A stretch of 64,000 bases of DNA from JAVVHH01 sp965199585. Lineage in GTDB: Bacteria; Pseudomonadota; Alphaproteobacteria; Acetobacterales; Acetobacteraceae. A program made the translations under genes and the position numbers. The stretch is taken from positions 1,426,001 to 1,490,000 of the forward strand of contig CBDASI010000002.1 in NCBI GenBank assembly GCA_965199585.1, read 5' to 3'. This document shows, piece by piece, positions 26,107-34,231 of the stretch (its first letter is position 1; each line of letters starts with the position of its first letter). The notes under the pieces are model-generated. The model was not told the DNA's origin and made no database searches. It saw nothing but the letters and a program-made list of their open reading frames with translations.

Positions 26107-26767
26107 CATGACGGCCGACCTCATCGGCCAACCCGTCGGCATCGAGACGCACGAGCAGTTCAGCAACCCGGCGCAACAGAAGCGTGCCGCCGAACTTGGC
26201 ATGTGGGCATGGCTGCTTACCGAGCTGCTGCTGTTCGGCGGCCTGTTCCTCATCGCGCTGGTACTGCGCTACCAGTATCCCGACAGCGTGCACGCCGCCG
26301 CTCTGCACCTGAAGTTCTGGATCGGCGCCACCAACACCGTCGTCCTGATCTGTTCGTCGCTTACCATGTCGGGGGCCATCATGCTGTCCCGCCTCGGCGG
26401 CCAGCGCTGGATGGTCCGCTGCATGCTCGCAACTGCCGCGCTCGGAAGCCTGTTCCTCGTGCTGAAGGGCTACGAGTGGTTCGCCGACTGGCAGGAGCAC
26501 ATGACGCCGTTCCTGCCCGGCCCCTATGCGCTCGAGGGTGACGCGCCCTCACGCCTGTTCGTGAACCTGTATTTCGTCACCACCGCGCTACACGGCGTGC
26601 ATCTTACCACCGGGGTCGGGCTGCTGCTGGGGCTGACCTGGATGGCCAAGCAGCCCGGCTTCCTGGCCAAGCACCAGAACCGGATCGAGATCTATGGACT
26701 GTATTGGCATTTCATCGACCTGATCTGGATCATGGCGTTTGCCGTGCTGTACGTGCTCGGCCGATGA
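26096..26767 (+). CDS. ctaE: Cytochrome c oxidase subunit III
   Basis: Subunit III of 223 residues with five or more helices, the short bacterial form. Conserved marks are GMWAWLLTELLLFGGLF with the membrane glutamate, NTVVLICSSLTMSGAI, VLKGYEW, VNLYFVTTALHGVHLTTGVGLLL and IYGLYWHFIDLIWI. The frame opens at 26096, which overlaps subunit I by eleven bases; an ATG at 26108 is an equally good start. It overlaps the next gene by four bases. Confidence 0.94.
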   Translation: MRDDMTADLIGQPVGIETHEQFSNPAQQKRAAELGMWAWLLTELLLFGGLFLIALVLRYQYPDSVHAAALHLKFWIGATNTVVLICSSLTMSGAIMLSRLGGQRWMVRCMLATAALGSLFLVLKGYEWFADWQEHMTPFLPGPYALEGDAPSRLFVNLYFVTTALHGVHLTTGVGLLLGLTWMAKQPGFLAKHQNRIEIYGLYWHFIDLIWIMAFAVLYVLGR

Positions 26768-27066
26768 GTCATCCCGTGTCGCCCGAGGAGAAGCGCCAGA
26801 TCTGGGAGGCGATGCGCGTCCCGGTATTCTCGTTCGTGGCGCTGCTGGTGTTCCTGGCCGGGCTGGTGGGCCTGGGCTGGTTCGTGCCGGGCCGCACCGC
26901 CGCGTTCATCGAGGCCGGGCTGACGCTGTGCATGATCCTGACGGTGCTGCTGTTCTCGATGGAGGTCCGCGAGGAGGGCTCGCTGATGAAGCTCTACTCG
27001 TTCCTGGGCTTCTGCTGGTTGATGATCCTGCTCTGCATGACGATGATGGACTACCTCACCCGCTGA
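26764..27066 (+). CDS. ctaF: Cytochrome c oxidase subunit IV (caa3 type)
   Basis: Small membrane protein of 100 residues with three helices (FSFVALLVFLAGLVGLGWF, FIEAGLTLCMILTVLLF, LMKLYSFLGFCWLMILLCMTMMDY), the pattern of the bacterial caa3 subunit IV family. The start is the ATG in the ATGA overlap with subunit III; longer readings are shadow. It closes the eleven-gene respiratory operon. Its last 16 bases overlap the convergent SCO gene. Confidence 0.85.
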   Translation: MSHPVSPEEKRQIWEAMRVPVFSFVALLVFLAGLVGLGWFVPGRTAAFIEAGLTLCMILTVLLFSMEVREEGSLMKLYSFLGFCWLMILLCMTMMDYLTR

Positions 27067-27815
27067 ATGCGCCGCTGCCGATGCAGCAGTGCCAGCAGCC
27101 CGGCGATCCCCACCAGCGTCATCGCCGCCATCACCCGCAGCAGCTTGTAGATCTCGAGCGTGTATTTGCCAGTGGCGGCATCGTAATGAAAACAGAGTAG
27201 CAGGATCGGCGAGGGTTCGGCTGCGACCTGCTCCGTGCCGGCCTGCTCGATCGCGTGCCGCAGCGCCATGCCCGAATAGCCGACGCCCTCGAGATAGGTC
27301 GAGATTCGCCCGGTCGGCGTCAGCACCACGACGCCAGCCGGATGCGCGTATTGCAGGATCGTGGGATCCCACTTGAACGGGAAACCGACCGCGGCGGCGA
27401 TCGGGGCGGCGTCGCCGGCGAGATAGTCCCAACCCCGGCCATCCGACTTGGCCTGCATCAGGTCGGCCGCGCGGGCGTCGGCGGCGTCCTTGGCGGTCTC
27501 CGCCGGGTCGATGGAGAGGACGGCGAGGCGGTAGTCCCGCCCACCCTGGAGGCCGCTGGCGGTCAAGGCCGAGATCACGTCATCCCGCACCGGGCCGCAC
27601 AGGGTCGGGCAGCGGAAGTAGCCGAGCGCCAGCACCATCGGTATGCCGGTCAGCGATCGCAGCGAGACGTTCGCGCCATCGGCCTCGGTGAACCTGAGGT
27701 CGAGCGGGACGGCACCGCCGGGATGCGGCTGCCAGGCGAAATCCTCCGGCGCCGGCCGCGCCGCGAGCGCGATCGCCGGCCACATCGTCACCAGCAGCAG
27801 GAGCCGTGCGAGCAT
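27051..27815 (-). CDS. SCO1/SenC/PrrC family copper chaperone
   Basis: Thioredoxin-fold copper protein of 254 residues for CuA assembly. A signal peptide (LARLLLLVTMWPAIALAA) is followed by the copper motif CPTLC at residues 69-73 in ALGYFRCPTLCGP and by the histidine in ILQYAHPAGVVVLTPTG. Unusually it ends with a C-terminal membrane helix (LLRVMAAMTLVGIAGLLALL) and a basic tail, so it is anchored at the C-terminus as well. It converges on the oxidase operon that it would serve and overlaps the upstream prepilin peptidase by one base. Confidence 0.88.
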   Translation of the reverse strand: MLARLLLLVTMWPAIALAARPAPEDFAWQPHPGGAVPLDLRFTEADGANVSLRSLTGIPMVLALGYFRCPTLCGPVRDDVISALTASGLQGGRDYRLAVLSIDPAETAKDAADARAADLMQAKSDGRGWDYLAGDAAPIAAAVGFPFKWDPTILQYAHPAGVVVLTPTGRISTYLEGVGYSGMALRHAIEQAGTEQVAAEPSPILLLCFHYDAATGKYTLEIYKLLRVMAAMTLVGIAGLLALLHRQRRIQRVR

Positions 27816-28561
27816 CACCAGCCGACCATATCCGTTCCGCGCCAGACGGCCAACAACACCGCCCAGCCGGCCAGCGCCAGGAACGGCCCGAACGGCAGCG
27901 CCGTCGTCGCCGACAGGCTGCGGCCGCGCAGGCGCAGCAGCCCGGCCCAGCCCAATCCCGCCAGCGCCGCGCCAAACAGGATGTCGGCCAGCCCGGCGCT
28001 CCCGACCCAGGCGCCGAGCGCGCCCAACAATTTCGCGTCGCCTTGGCCGAGCCCCTCCCGTCCGCGCAGCCGGCGATAGATCGCCGCGACCGCCCACAAG
28101 GCAAACCATCCCAGCCCGGCCGCCACCGCATGCTCGGACACATCGCCCGCGTCCAACCACCAGGTCGCCGCCAGGCCGGCCAGCAGCAGCGGCAGCGTCA
28201 ACACGTCCGGCAGCAGCATCCACTCCGCATCGATCCAGGCCAGCGCCAGCAGCGTCCAACCGGCGCCGCTCACCGCCCATAACGCGTCACCCCCGATGCC
28301 GCAGGCCAGGGCCGAGGCCGGCACCAGCACGGCGGCGATTTCGATGTGCCAGTGAAACGGCGCGATGCGCGTTGCACACCGGCGGCAACGGCCGCGCAAT
28401 GCCACGTAGCTCAGCAGCGGCACCAGGTCCCGCATCCCGAGCGGCGCCCCGCACGCCTCGCAGCAGGAACGCGCCAGCGCCACCGGGCGCCCGGCCGGTA
28501 GCCGGCGGATCAGAACGCCGAGGAAGCTGCCGACGAACGGCGCCGCAAGCAACGGCCACAT
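27815..28561 (-). CDS. Prepilin peptidase (A24 family, GspO/PilD type)
   Basis: Membrane aspartic protease of 248 residues that cleaves and N-methylates prepilins. The N-terminal cytoplasmic domain has the two CxxC pairs CEAC and CRRC of the methylase zinc site. The catalytic aspartates lie in WIDAEWMLLPD and GLGQGDAKLLG (the GxGD motif). It sits without any pilus gene around it, between a SCO gene and a permease. The type II secretion genes at 44.9-54.2 kb have pseudopilins but no peptidase, so this is the likely processing enzyme. Confidence 0.93.
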   Translation of the reverse strand: MWPLLAAPFVGSFLGVLIRRLPAGRPVALARSCCEACGAPLGMRDLVPLLSYVALRGRCRRCATRIAPFHWHIEIAAVLVPASALACGIGGDALWAVSGAGWTLLALAWIDAEWMLLPDVLTLPLLLAGLAATWWLDAGDVSEHAVAAGLGWFALWAVAAIYRRLRGREGLGQGDAKLLGALGAWVGSAGLADILFGAALAGLGWAGLLRLRGRSLSATTALPFGPFLALAGWAVLLAVWRGTDMVGW

Positions 28562-29350
28562 TTAGAAGACGATCTTGGCCCCGACCACCAGCAGCGTCGC
28601 AGCGATGATCGGCCGCAGCACGGTCTCCGGCATCCGCGTGGCCAACCAGGAGCCGACGATGATCCCCGGGATCGATCCGCATAGCAGCCCGATCAACAGC
28701 ACGAAATCTACCGAGCCCAGCCACCAGTGGCCGACCCCGGCCAGCAGGGTGAGCGGCACCGCATGGGCGATGTCCGTGCCCACGATCGCCGGCAAGCGCT
28801 CGCGCGGGTAGAGCAGCAGCAACGCCGTCACGCCCAACGCGCCGGCGCCCACCGAGGTGAGCGTCACCAACAAGCCGAGCGCGGCGCCGGTCGCCACCGT
28901 CATGACCGTCTGCCGCTGCGGCGACACCCGATCGAGCATCGGGCCTAGAACCGCGACCAGGCGGCCGCGGAAGATCAGCGACAAGGCGGTGATGATCAGC
29001 ATGATGCCGAGCGTAACCGTCACCCAGCGCATCTGTCCTGCCGACGACGCGTCGAGCCGGGACAGGACGGCCAGGCCGAGCGCGGTCCCCGGCAGGCTGC
29101 CCGCCGCGAGCCGCCGGACGATGCGCCAGTTCACGGTTCCGCTGAGTCCATGGACGACGGTGCCGGCGGTCTTGGTCACGGACGCGTAAAGCAGGTCGGT
29201 CCCGACCGCGGTGGCCGGGTGTATGCCGAACACCAGCATCAGCATCGGCGTCATCAGCGATCCGCCGCCGACGCCGGTCTGCCCGACGAGGAAACCGACC
29301 AGCAGGCCGGAGACGGCAAAACGTAGGTCGACGTGAAACGGATACGGCAT
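28562..29350 (-). CDS. TauE/SafE family membrane permease (sulfite exporter family)
   Basis: Integral membrane protein of 262 residues with about eight helices in two repeats. The N-terminal repeat has GLLVGFLVGQTGVGGGSLMTPML and the second GLLVTLTSVGAGALGVTALLLLYP. Both glycine-rich loops are the TauE/SafE signature. HPATAVGTDLLYASVTKTAGTVVH is also typical. Substrates in this family are sulfite, taurine products or organosulfur anions. Its stop codon directly abuts the prepilin peptidase ATG, so the three minus-strand genes form one unit. Confidence 0.88.
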   Translation of the reverse strand: MPYPFHVDLRFAVSGLLVGFLVGQTGVGGGSLMTPMLMLVFGIHPATAVGTDLLYASVTKTAGTVVHGLSGTVNWRIVRRLAAGSLPGTALGLAVLSRLDASSAGQMRWVTVTLGIMLIITALSLIFRGRLVAVLGPMLDRVSPQRQTVMTVATGAALGLLVTLTSVGAGALGVTALLLLYPRERLPAIVGTDIAHAVPLTLLAGVGHWWLGSVDFVLLIGLLCGSIPGIIVGSWLATRMPETVLRPIIAATLLVVGAKIVF

Positions 29351-29404
29351 TGAGGCGCCACGACACGGTTGAGGAATGCGGATACCACCACATCGATGCC
29401 CGCG

Positions 29405-29421
29405 ACACCAACCGCTGGTGT
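29405..29421 (-). terminator. Short hairpin downstream of the GMC oxidoreductase gene
   Basis: ACACCA at 29405-29410 pairs with TGGTGT at 29416-29421 around a five-base loop, six bases past the end of the gene on the minus strand. No T-run follows, so it is a weak candidate. The rest of 29351-29426 shows nothing else recognisable. Confidence 0.3.
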
Positions 29422-29426
29422 GGGCG

Positions 29427-31025
29427 CTAAGCGGTGGCCTTCATCATCGCCGCGGCACGCTCGGCAATCATCATCACTGCTGGCTGGATATTGGAACTCG
29501 GCACCAGCGGCATCACTGACGCATCGGCAATGCGCAGCCCTGGCACGCCGTGCACGCGCAGTGCCGGGTCGACGACGGCACCGGTGTCGGTGCCCATGCG
29601 GCAGGTGCCGCAGGGGTGATACACGGTGGTTCCGCTCTCGCGGATGTAGGCCAGCATCGCGTCATCGCCGACGACGTCTGGTGAGGGCTGCATCTCCTCA
29701 AGCACGAAGTCGGCGAAGGGTGGGGTCCGCCCGAGGCGGCGGGCGAGCCGGCTGCTCTCGAGCATGACGTGGACGTCGTTGGGATGGGACAGGTAGTTGG
29801 CGCGGATCACCGGCTTGTCGGCCGGGTCGGCACTGCGCAGGGTGAGCGAGCCGCGGCTGTCGGGGCGGCACTGGCCGAAGTTGAACATGAAGCCGGGATG
29901 CTTCGGCAGCTCGTAGCCGCGACCCGGGGTCAGGCTGAAGTTGATGAACTGGAACTGCACCTCGGCTTCGTCGGCGCCGGGGGTGACCTTGGCGAACAAC
30001 GTCGCCTCCGTGGCGCCGACGGCCATGGGGCCGCGGCGGGTCACAGCGTAGCCGAGCGCCATGGCGGCCATCTTGATGCGGGACGCGGTGCGTTCGTTCA
30101 GCGTGCCGGCCGGCTTGGTGCGGAAGCCGAAGCGCGTGATCAGATGGTCCTGCAGGTTCTGCCCCACGCCGGGCAGGGATCGTATCACCGGGATCCCCAG
30201 TTCCTGCAGTGCCGCGCCGTCGCCGATGCCGGACAGCATCAGCAATTTCGGGCTCATGATCGACCCGGCCGACAGCACCACCTCGCGCGCTGCCCGGAAC
30301 TCCGTCGTGCTGCCATCCGCCCGCCGGGCCAGGCAGCCGACCGCGCGACCGTCCTCGATCAACAGCTTGGTAACGTCGACCCCGGTCAGGACGCCCAGGT
30401 TGGGCCGGCCTTGGGCGGGCTTCAGGTAGGCGCGCGCTGTGCTGCGGCGGAACCCACCGCGCACGTTCATCTGGATGGGCGCGACGCCCTCGATATCGTC
30501 CGCGTTGATGTCGCGGTGCAGCGGAATGCCGCACGCGACCGCGGCCTCGATGAACGCCGCCGCGCCGAGCGACAACGATGCCGGTTCACTCACCGTGATC
30601 AGGCCGTCGGTGCCGCGCTGGTCGTTGGCCGGGCCGGTCCAACTCTCGATCTTTTTGAAAGTCGGCAGCACGTCCTGATACGACCAGCCCCGGGCGCCGG
30701 CCTGCGCCCACCGGTCGTAATCGTGGGGCGAGCCGCGCAGGAACACGAGGCCGTTGATGCTGCCGGACCCACCGAGCACGCGGCCGCGGGGCCAGTTGAC
30801 GCTACGGCCGCCCAGTTCGGGCTCCGGCTCCGTCGCGAACTTCCAGTCGTAGCGGCCGGACGCGAAGAGCCGCGCGTAGCCGGCCGGAATATGGATCCAG
30901 GGATCGCGGTCCGGAGGACCGGCTTCGAGCAGGAGCACGCGGGTCTGCGGGTCCTCGGACAGTCGGGCGGCCAGGATACACCCGGCCGTCCCGCCGCCGA
31001 TGACCAGAACGTCACATCGTTCCAA
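29427..31025 (-). CDS. GMC family FAD-dependent oxidoreductase (choline dehydrogenase-like)
   Basis: Flavoprotein of 532 residues that oxidises an alcohol. The N-terminal dinucleotide motif is VLVIGGGTAGCILAARLSE, followed by LLLEAGP. GMC signature 1 appears as NWPRGRVLGGSGSINGLVFLRG, and signature 2 around VLSAGSIMSPKLLMLSGIG. The catalytic histidine is in TTVYHPCGTCRMG and the C-terminal block is LRIADASVMPLVPSSNIQPAVMMIAERAA. The family includes choline, polyethylene glycol and long-chain alcohol dehydrogenases; nothing here decides between them. It starts three bases after the response-regulator gene, so the two are co-transcribed. Confidence 0.93.
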   Translation of the reverse strand: MERCDVLVIGGGTAGCILAARLSEDPQTRVLLLEAGPPDRDPWIHIPAGYARLFASGRYDWKFATEPEPELGGRSVNWPRGRVLGGSGSINGLVFLRGSPHDYDRWAQAGARGWSYQDVLPTFKKIESWTGPANDQRGTDGLITVSEPASLSLGAAAFIEAAVACGIPLHRDINADDIEGVAPIQMNVRGGFRRSTARAYLKPAQGRPNLGVLTGVDVTKLLIEDGRAVGCLARRADGSTTEFRAAREVVLSAGSIMSPKLLMLSGIGDGAALQELGIPVIRSLPGVGQNLQDHLITRFGFRTKPAGTLNERTASRIKMAAMALGYAVTRRGPMAVGATEATLFAKVTPGADEAEVQFQFINFSLTPGRGYELPKHPGFMFNFGQCRPDSRGSLTLRSADPADKPVIRANYLSHPNDVHVMLESSRLARRLGRTPPFADFVLEEMQPSPDVVGDDAMLAYIRESGTTVYHPCGTCRMGTDTGAVVDPALRVHGVPGLRIADASVMPLVPSSNIQPAVMMIAERAAAMMKATA

Positions 31026-31028
31026 GGC

Positions 31029-31751
31029 TCAGGCCGCCGTGACGACGCCCATCGGGTCCAACCGGTAACCACCGCCCTCGGTCACCAGCAGCCGCGCGTT
31101 ACCCGGATCCGGCTCGATCTTCTGCCGCAAGCGGTAGATATGCGTCTCCAGCGTATGCGTGGTGACGTTGGCGTTGTAGCCCCAGACCTCGTTGAGCAGC
31201 ACCTGCCGCGCGACCGGCCGGGTGCCGGCGCGGTAGAGGAACTTGAGGATCGCCGCCTCCTTTTCGGTAAGGCGGATGCGACGGTTCTTCACCGGCTCCT
31301 GCAGCAGTTTGGCGCTGGGTCGGAAGGTGTAGGGCCCAATGGTGAACACGGCATCTTCGCTGTTCTCGAAAATGCGCATCTGCGCCCGCAGCCGCGCCAG
31401 CAATTCCGCTAGGCGGAACGGCTTGGCAATGTAGTCGTTCGCGCCGGCATCCAGCCCACGCACCACGTCGGACTCGTCGTCCGAGCCGGTCAGCATGATG
31501 ATGGGCATGCGCAGCCCCTGCTTACGCAGGCTCGCGCAGAAATCCCGTCCGTCGCCGTCCGGCAATCCAACGTCGAGAATCACGGCATCGAACCGCGCAT
31601 CCCGTCCCGTCACCATCGCTTCGGCCTCGCTGACCGAGGCCGCCTGCGCCGCCTGAAACTCGCCGTCGAGCTCGAGTTGCTCGACCAGCGTCTCACGCAG
31701 GATCGCGTCGTCATCTACGATAAGTATCGGCCGCTCGCCCGCCATACGCAC
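31029..31751 (-). CDS. OmpR/PhoB-type response regulator
   Basis: Transcription factor of 240 residues. The receiver domain has the acidic pocket IVDDDA, the phosphorylation site VILDVGLPDGDG (D60 from the first ATG), IIMLTGSDDE and the lysine in YIAKPF. The C-terminal winged helix reads RLTEKEAAILKFLYR, LLNEVWGYNANVTTHTLETHIYRLRQKIEPDP and ends GGGYRL. ATG codons at 31751 and 31745 are both possible starts. No sensor kinase gene is in the window. It is divergent from ribA, and the 221-base gap between them is the likely promoter region for both. Confidence 0.92.
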   Translation of the reverse strand: MRMAGERPILIVDDDAILRETLVEQLELDGEFQAAQAASVSEAEAMVTGRDARFDAVILDVGLPDGDGRDFCASLRKQGLRMPIIMLTGSDDESDVVRGLDAGANDYIAKPFRLAELLARLRAQMRIFENSEDAVFTIGPYTFRPSAKLLQEPVKNRRIRLTEKEAAILKFLYRAGTRPVARQVLLNEVWGYNANVTTHTLETHIYRLRQKIEPDPGNARLLVTEGGGYRLDPMGVVTAA

Positions 31752-31791
31752 TCTCTCTTGTAAGCCGCTACGCGCGCCACTTCGTTACACT

Positions 31792-31815
31792 CGCCAGGGA
31801 GCGCCGCGACTGGCG
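31792..31815. promoter_or_regulatory. Inverted repeat in the response regulator/ribA divergent region
   Basis: CGCCAG at 31792-31797 and CTGGCG at 31810-31815 form an inverted repeat with a twelve-base spacer, 41 bases upstream of the regulator start. It could be an operator for autoregulation, but the match is short. I saw no conserved riboflavin riboswitch elements in 31752-31972 upstream of ribA. Confidence 0.25.
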
Positions 31816-31972
31816 CAACATCCGGCATGTCTCGAAGGGTTGAACGCTTTGATCACGATCTCAACTCAGCTCGACGATAGTATGCGCACTCACATTTTCG
31901 CGAGCAAACCCTCCTGTTTAGAGGCGCAGCCCTGCTTTGCCAAACCACGCCCTCCCTCATAGAACCGGCACA

Positions 31973-33139
31973 ATGTCGCTCGAGTCAGGATCAACCATCC
32001 CTCCGATCGTTCCGCAGGCTGCCGTCGACCCGGTGACGATGCGCGTACGGAGCGTTCATCGCGCCATCGCCGAGCTGCGTCGCGGCACGCCGGTCCTGTT
32101 GCTCGGCGACAGCCCGGCCGTCGTGCTGGCGGCCGAGACGGCGAGCGCGTCGGGATTGGCCGACCTGGCGAGCCTGACGGGCGCCGCCCCGGTCCTGCTG
32201 CTGGCACCGGTGCGGGCGGCGGCGCTGCTGCGCCGGCCAGTGGCGGCGCCGGGGCCTTCGGACTCGACCGCGGTGGCGTTCCGTACCGCCGGGCTGCTCG
32301 ACCCGGCCGTGCTGCGCGGCATCGCCGACCCGACCGCGGCGCAACTGCTCGCCGAGCCGCCTGAGCTCGCGCCGTCGCTTCCGCTGGCCGCGGCCGCCCT
32401 GGCGCTGGCCAAGCTCGCCCGCCTGTTGCCGGCCTCGATCGCCGCGCCCGCCTCCCGCGGCGCGGTGGAGCGCGCGGCCGATCTCGGCCTGCTCGCGGTC
32501 GACGCCGCCGACGTGCTCGCGTACCCGGACGCCATCGCGACGTCACTCCGCATCGTCGCCGAAGCCAGCGTGCCGCTCGCCGTCAGCGCCGATGCCCGCG
32601 TGATCGCCTTCCGCGCGCCCGATGCCGGCATCGAGCATCTCGCCATCGTCATCGGCGACCCGGCGACGGCACAGGCCAGCGAACCTGCCCCACTGGTCCG
32701 GCTGCATTCGGAGTGCTTCACCGGCGACCTGCTTGGCAGTCTGCGCTGCGATTGCGGGCCGCAGCTGCATGCCGCCCTCGAACGCATCGCTGCGGAGGGC
32801 GCGGGCGTGCTGCTGTATCTTGCGCAGGAAGGCCGCGGCATCGGCCTGGCCAGCAAGCTCCGCGCCTACACGCTGCAGGACCGCGGCCTGGACACGGTGG
32901 ACGCCAACCGTGCCCTCGGCTGGCAGGCTGACGAGCGCAACTTCCTGGTGGCGGCGACGATGCTCGAGCAACTCGGGCTGCATCGGATCCGCCTGCTGAC
33001 CAACAACCCGGACAAGCTGGCCGCGTTGGCGGCCTGCGGGGTCGAGATCGAGGCACGGGCGGAACTCGTGATCCCGCCGAACGGCGTCAACGACCACTAC
33101 CTCGCCACCAAGGCGCGCCGCTTCGGCCATCTGTTGTAA
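31973..33139 (+). CDS. ribA: GTP cyclohydrolase II with vestigial DHBP-synthase-like N-terminal half
   Basis: First enzyme of riboflavin synthesis, converting GTP to a diaminopyrimidine, formate and pyrophosphate. The C-terminal half, from about residue 200 of 388, is a complete GCH2 domain. It has LVRLHSECFTGDLLGSLRCDCGPQL with the zinc cysteines, YLAQEGRGIGLASKLRAY, and LLTNNPDKLAAL. The N-terminal half follows the RibB layout (SVHRAIAELRRGTPVLLLGD, then VLAAETASASGLADLASL) but lacks the acidic catalytic motif D-D-E-x-R-E-N-E-G-D. It is probably an inactive remnant of a RibBA fusion. The ATG at 31973 is preferred to one twelve codons earlier. Confidence 0.9.
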   Translation: MSLESGSTIPPIVPQAAVDPVTMRVRSVHRAIAELRRGTPVLLLGDSPAVVLAAETASASGLADLASLTGAAPVLLLAPVRAAALLRRPVAAPGPSDSTAVAFRTAGLLDPAVLRGIADPTAAQLLAEPPELAPSLPLAAAALALAKLARLLPASIAAPASRGAVERAADLGLLAVDAADVLAYPDAIATSLRIVAEASVPLAVSADARVIAFRAPDAGIEHLAIVIGDPATAQASEPAPLVRLHSECFTGDLLGSLRCDCGPQLHAALERIAAEGAGVLLYLAQEGRGIGLASKLRAYTLQDRGLDTVDANRALGWQADERNFLVAATMLEQLGLHRIRLLTNNPDKLAALAACGVEIEARAELVIPPNGVNDHYLATKARRFGHLL

Positions 33140-33174
33140 GGCGGGCTGGCACACCTCTTGCTGGGTTATCGACC

Positions 33175-33720
33175 ATGATCATCCCAAGCTCCGGACCGAC
33201 GAACCAAGGTGTGGCGGCCAGCACCGGCAGCGAGGCCGCGGGCCCTAGCGGCGGCTGGCCGGAAGCGCTGGACGTGTCGAGCAAGGACATGATGCACGCG
33301 CTGAACCCCCTGCAACATGTGCCGGTGGTCGGCATGATTTACCGGGCTGTGACGGGCGAGGGGATACCCGCGCCGCTGCGGGTCGCCGGTGCCGGGCTGC
33401 TGGGCGGGCCGCTCGGGATGATTGGGGCGGGGCTGATGAGCGTGTTCGAGGCGATCATCAAGATGGGGCCGGACAACTCGCGCCCGCCGACCCCCGCGGG
33501 GATGGCGCAGACCGGGTCGGAAGCGGGGGTCGAGCCGGTGTCGCCGGGCACCACGACGGATGGCGCCTATACCACGCTCGCGACAACGCAACCGGATTTC
33601 CTGCGTTCGCCAGGGCTCGATGCGCCCAACACCGCCATCGTGCAGAACGGCGCTGCCGCCTATCAGAGCGCCTCGCTCGAGTGGCAGCGCAGCCAGATGG
33701 CCGAGAAAGGCTTGGCGTGA
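33175..33720 (+). CDS. Hypothetical protein
   Basis: Protein of 181 residues with no recognised domain. After a low-complexity N-terminus it has ALDVSSKDMMHALNPLQHVPVVGMIYRAVTGEGIPAPLR and then a glycine-rich hydrophobic stretch (VAGAGLLGGPLGMIGAGLMSVFEAII) that could insert in or lie on a membrane. The C-terminal third is rich in threonine, proline and alanine and ends SASLEWQRSQMAEKGLA. I recall similar HALNPLQHxPVVG proteins from Acetobacteraceae genomes but cannot check. Its stop overlaps the GTG start of the L,D-transpeptidase (GTGA), so the two probably act together at the envelope. Confidence 0.7.
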   Translation: MIIPSSGPTNQGVAASTGSEAAGPSGGWPEALDVSSKDMMHALNPLQHVPVVGMIYRAVTGEGIPAPLRVAGAGLLGGPLGMIGAGLMSVFEAIIKMGPDNSRPPTPAGMAQTGSEAGVEPVSPGTTTDGAYTTLATTQPDFLRSPGLDAPNTAIVQNGAAAYQSASLEWQRSQMAEKGLA

Positions 33721-34214
33721 GCGAAGCGGTCCTGGCGGCAGATGGTTTTCTACGACTGGGCGCCTCGGTCTTCCGCGCCGCGATCGGCAAAGGCGGTCGG
33801 GCACCGCACAAGCAGGAGGGCGATGGCGCGACGCCGATCGCCACGCTGCCGTTGCGACGCGTGCTCTACCGCGCCGACCGCGTCGTCCGTCCGACATGCG
33901 CGGTCGCCGTCATGCCGCTCGCGCCGCATGATGGCTGGTGCGACGACCCGGCAGATCGTGCCTACAACATGCCGGTCCGCCTGCCATACGACGCGCGCCA
34001 CGAGGCGCTCTGGCGGTCCGACGCGGTGTATGACGTGATCGGCGTGCTGGGCTGGAACGACGCGCCGGTCGTGCGACGGCAGGGGAGCGCGATTTTCCTG
34101 CACGTGGCCCGGCATGACTACCAGCCTACCGAAGGCTGCATTGCGCTCGCCTTGCCCGACCTGCTGGCCGTCCTGGCGAGCGGGCTCACCGCGATCCGTA
34201 TCGACCCGGCCTAG
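33717..34214 (+). CDS. L,D-transpeptidase family protein (YkuD domain, COG3786-like)
   Basis: Protein of 165 residues with the YkuD catalytic fold. IGKGGRAPHKQEGDGATPIATLPL and GWNDAPVVRRQGSAIFLHVARHDYQPTEGCIAL supply the catalytic histidine (H129) and cysteine (C141). The family cross-links peptidoglycan or attaches lipoproteins. No signal peptide is visible, as in other short members of this subgroup. It starts with GTG in a GTGA overlap with the hypothetical gene. Its stop codon TAG lies exactly at the left end of the IS630 element, using the TA target plus the first G of the element. Confidence 0.82.
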   Translation: MSEAVLAADGFLRLGASVFRAAIGKGGRAPHKQEGDGATPIATLPLRRVLYRADRVVRPTCAVAVMPLAPHDGWCDDPADRAYNMPVRLPYDARHEALWRSDAVYDVIGVLGWNDAPVVRRQGSAIFLHVARHDYQPTEGCIALALPDLLAVLASGLTAIRIDPA

Positions 34215-34231
34215 TGGATAACACCTGACAC
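34211..34231 (+). repeat. Left terminal inverted repeat of the IS630 element with TA target
   Basis: CTAGTGG at 34211-34217 mirrors CCACTAG at 35356-35362. Beyond this perfect seven-base block the similarity is partial. The TA inside the block is the target duplication. Confidence 0.65.

Noticed and set aside
31752..31972. FMN riboswitch upstream of ribA
   Set aside because: The conserved RFN blocks could not be found in the gap, and the leader is short.
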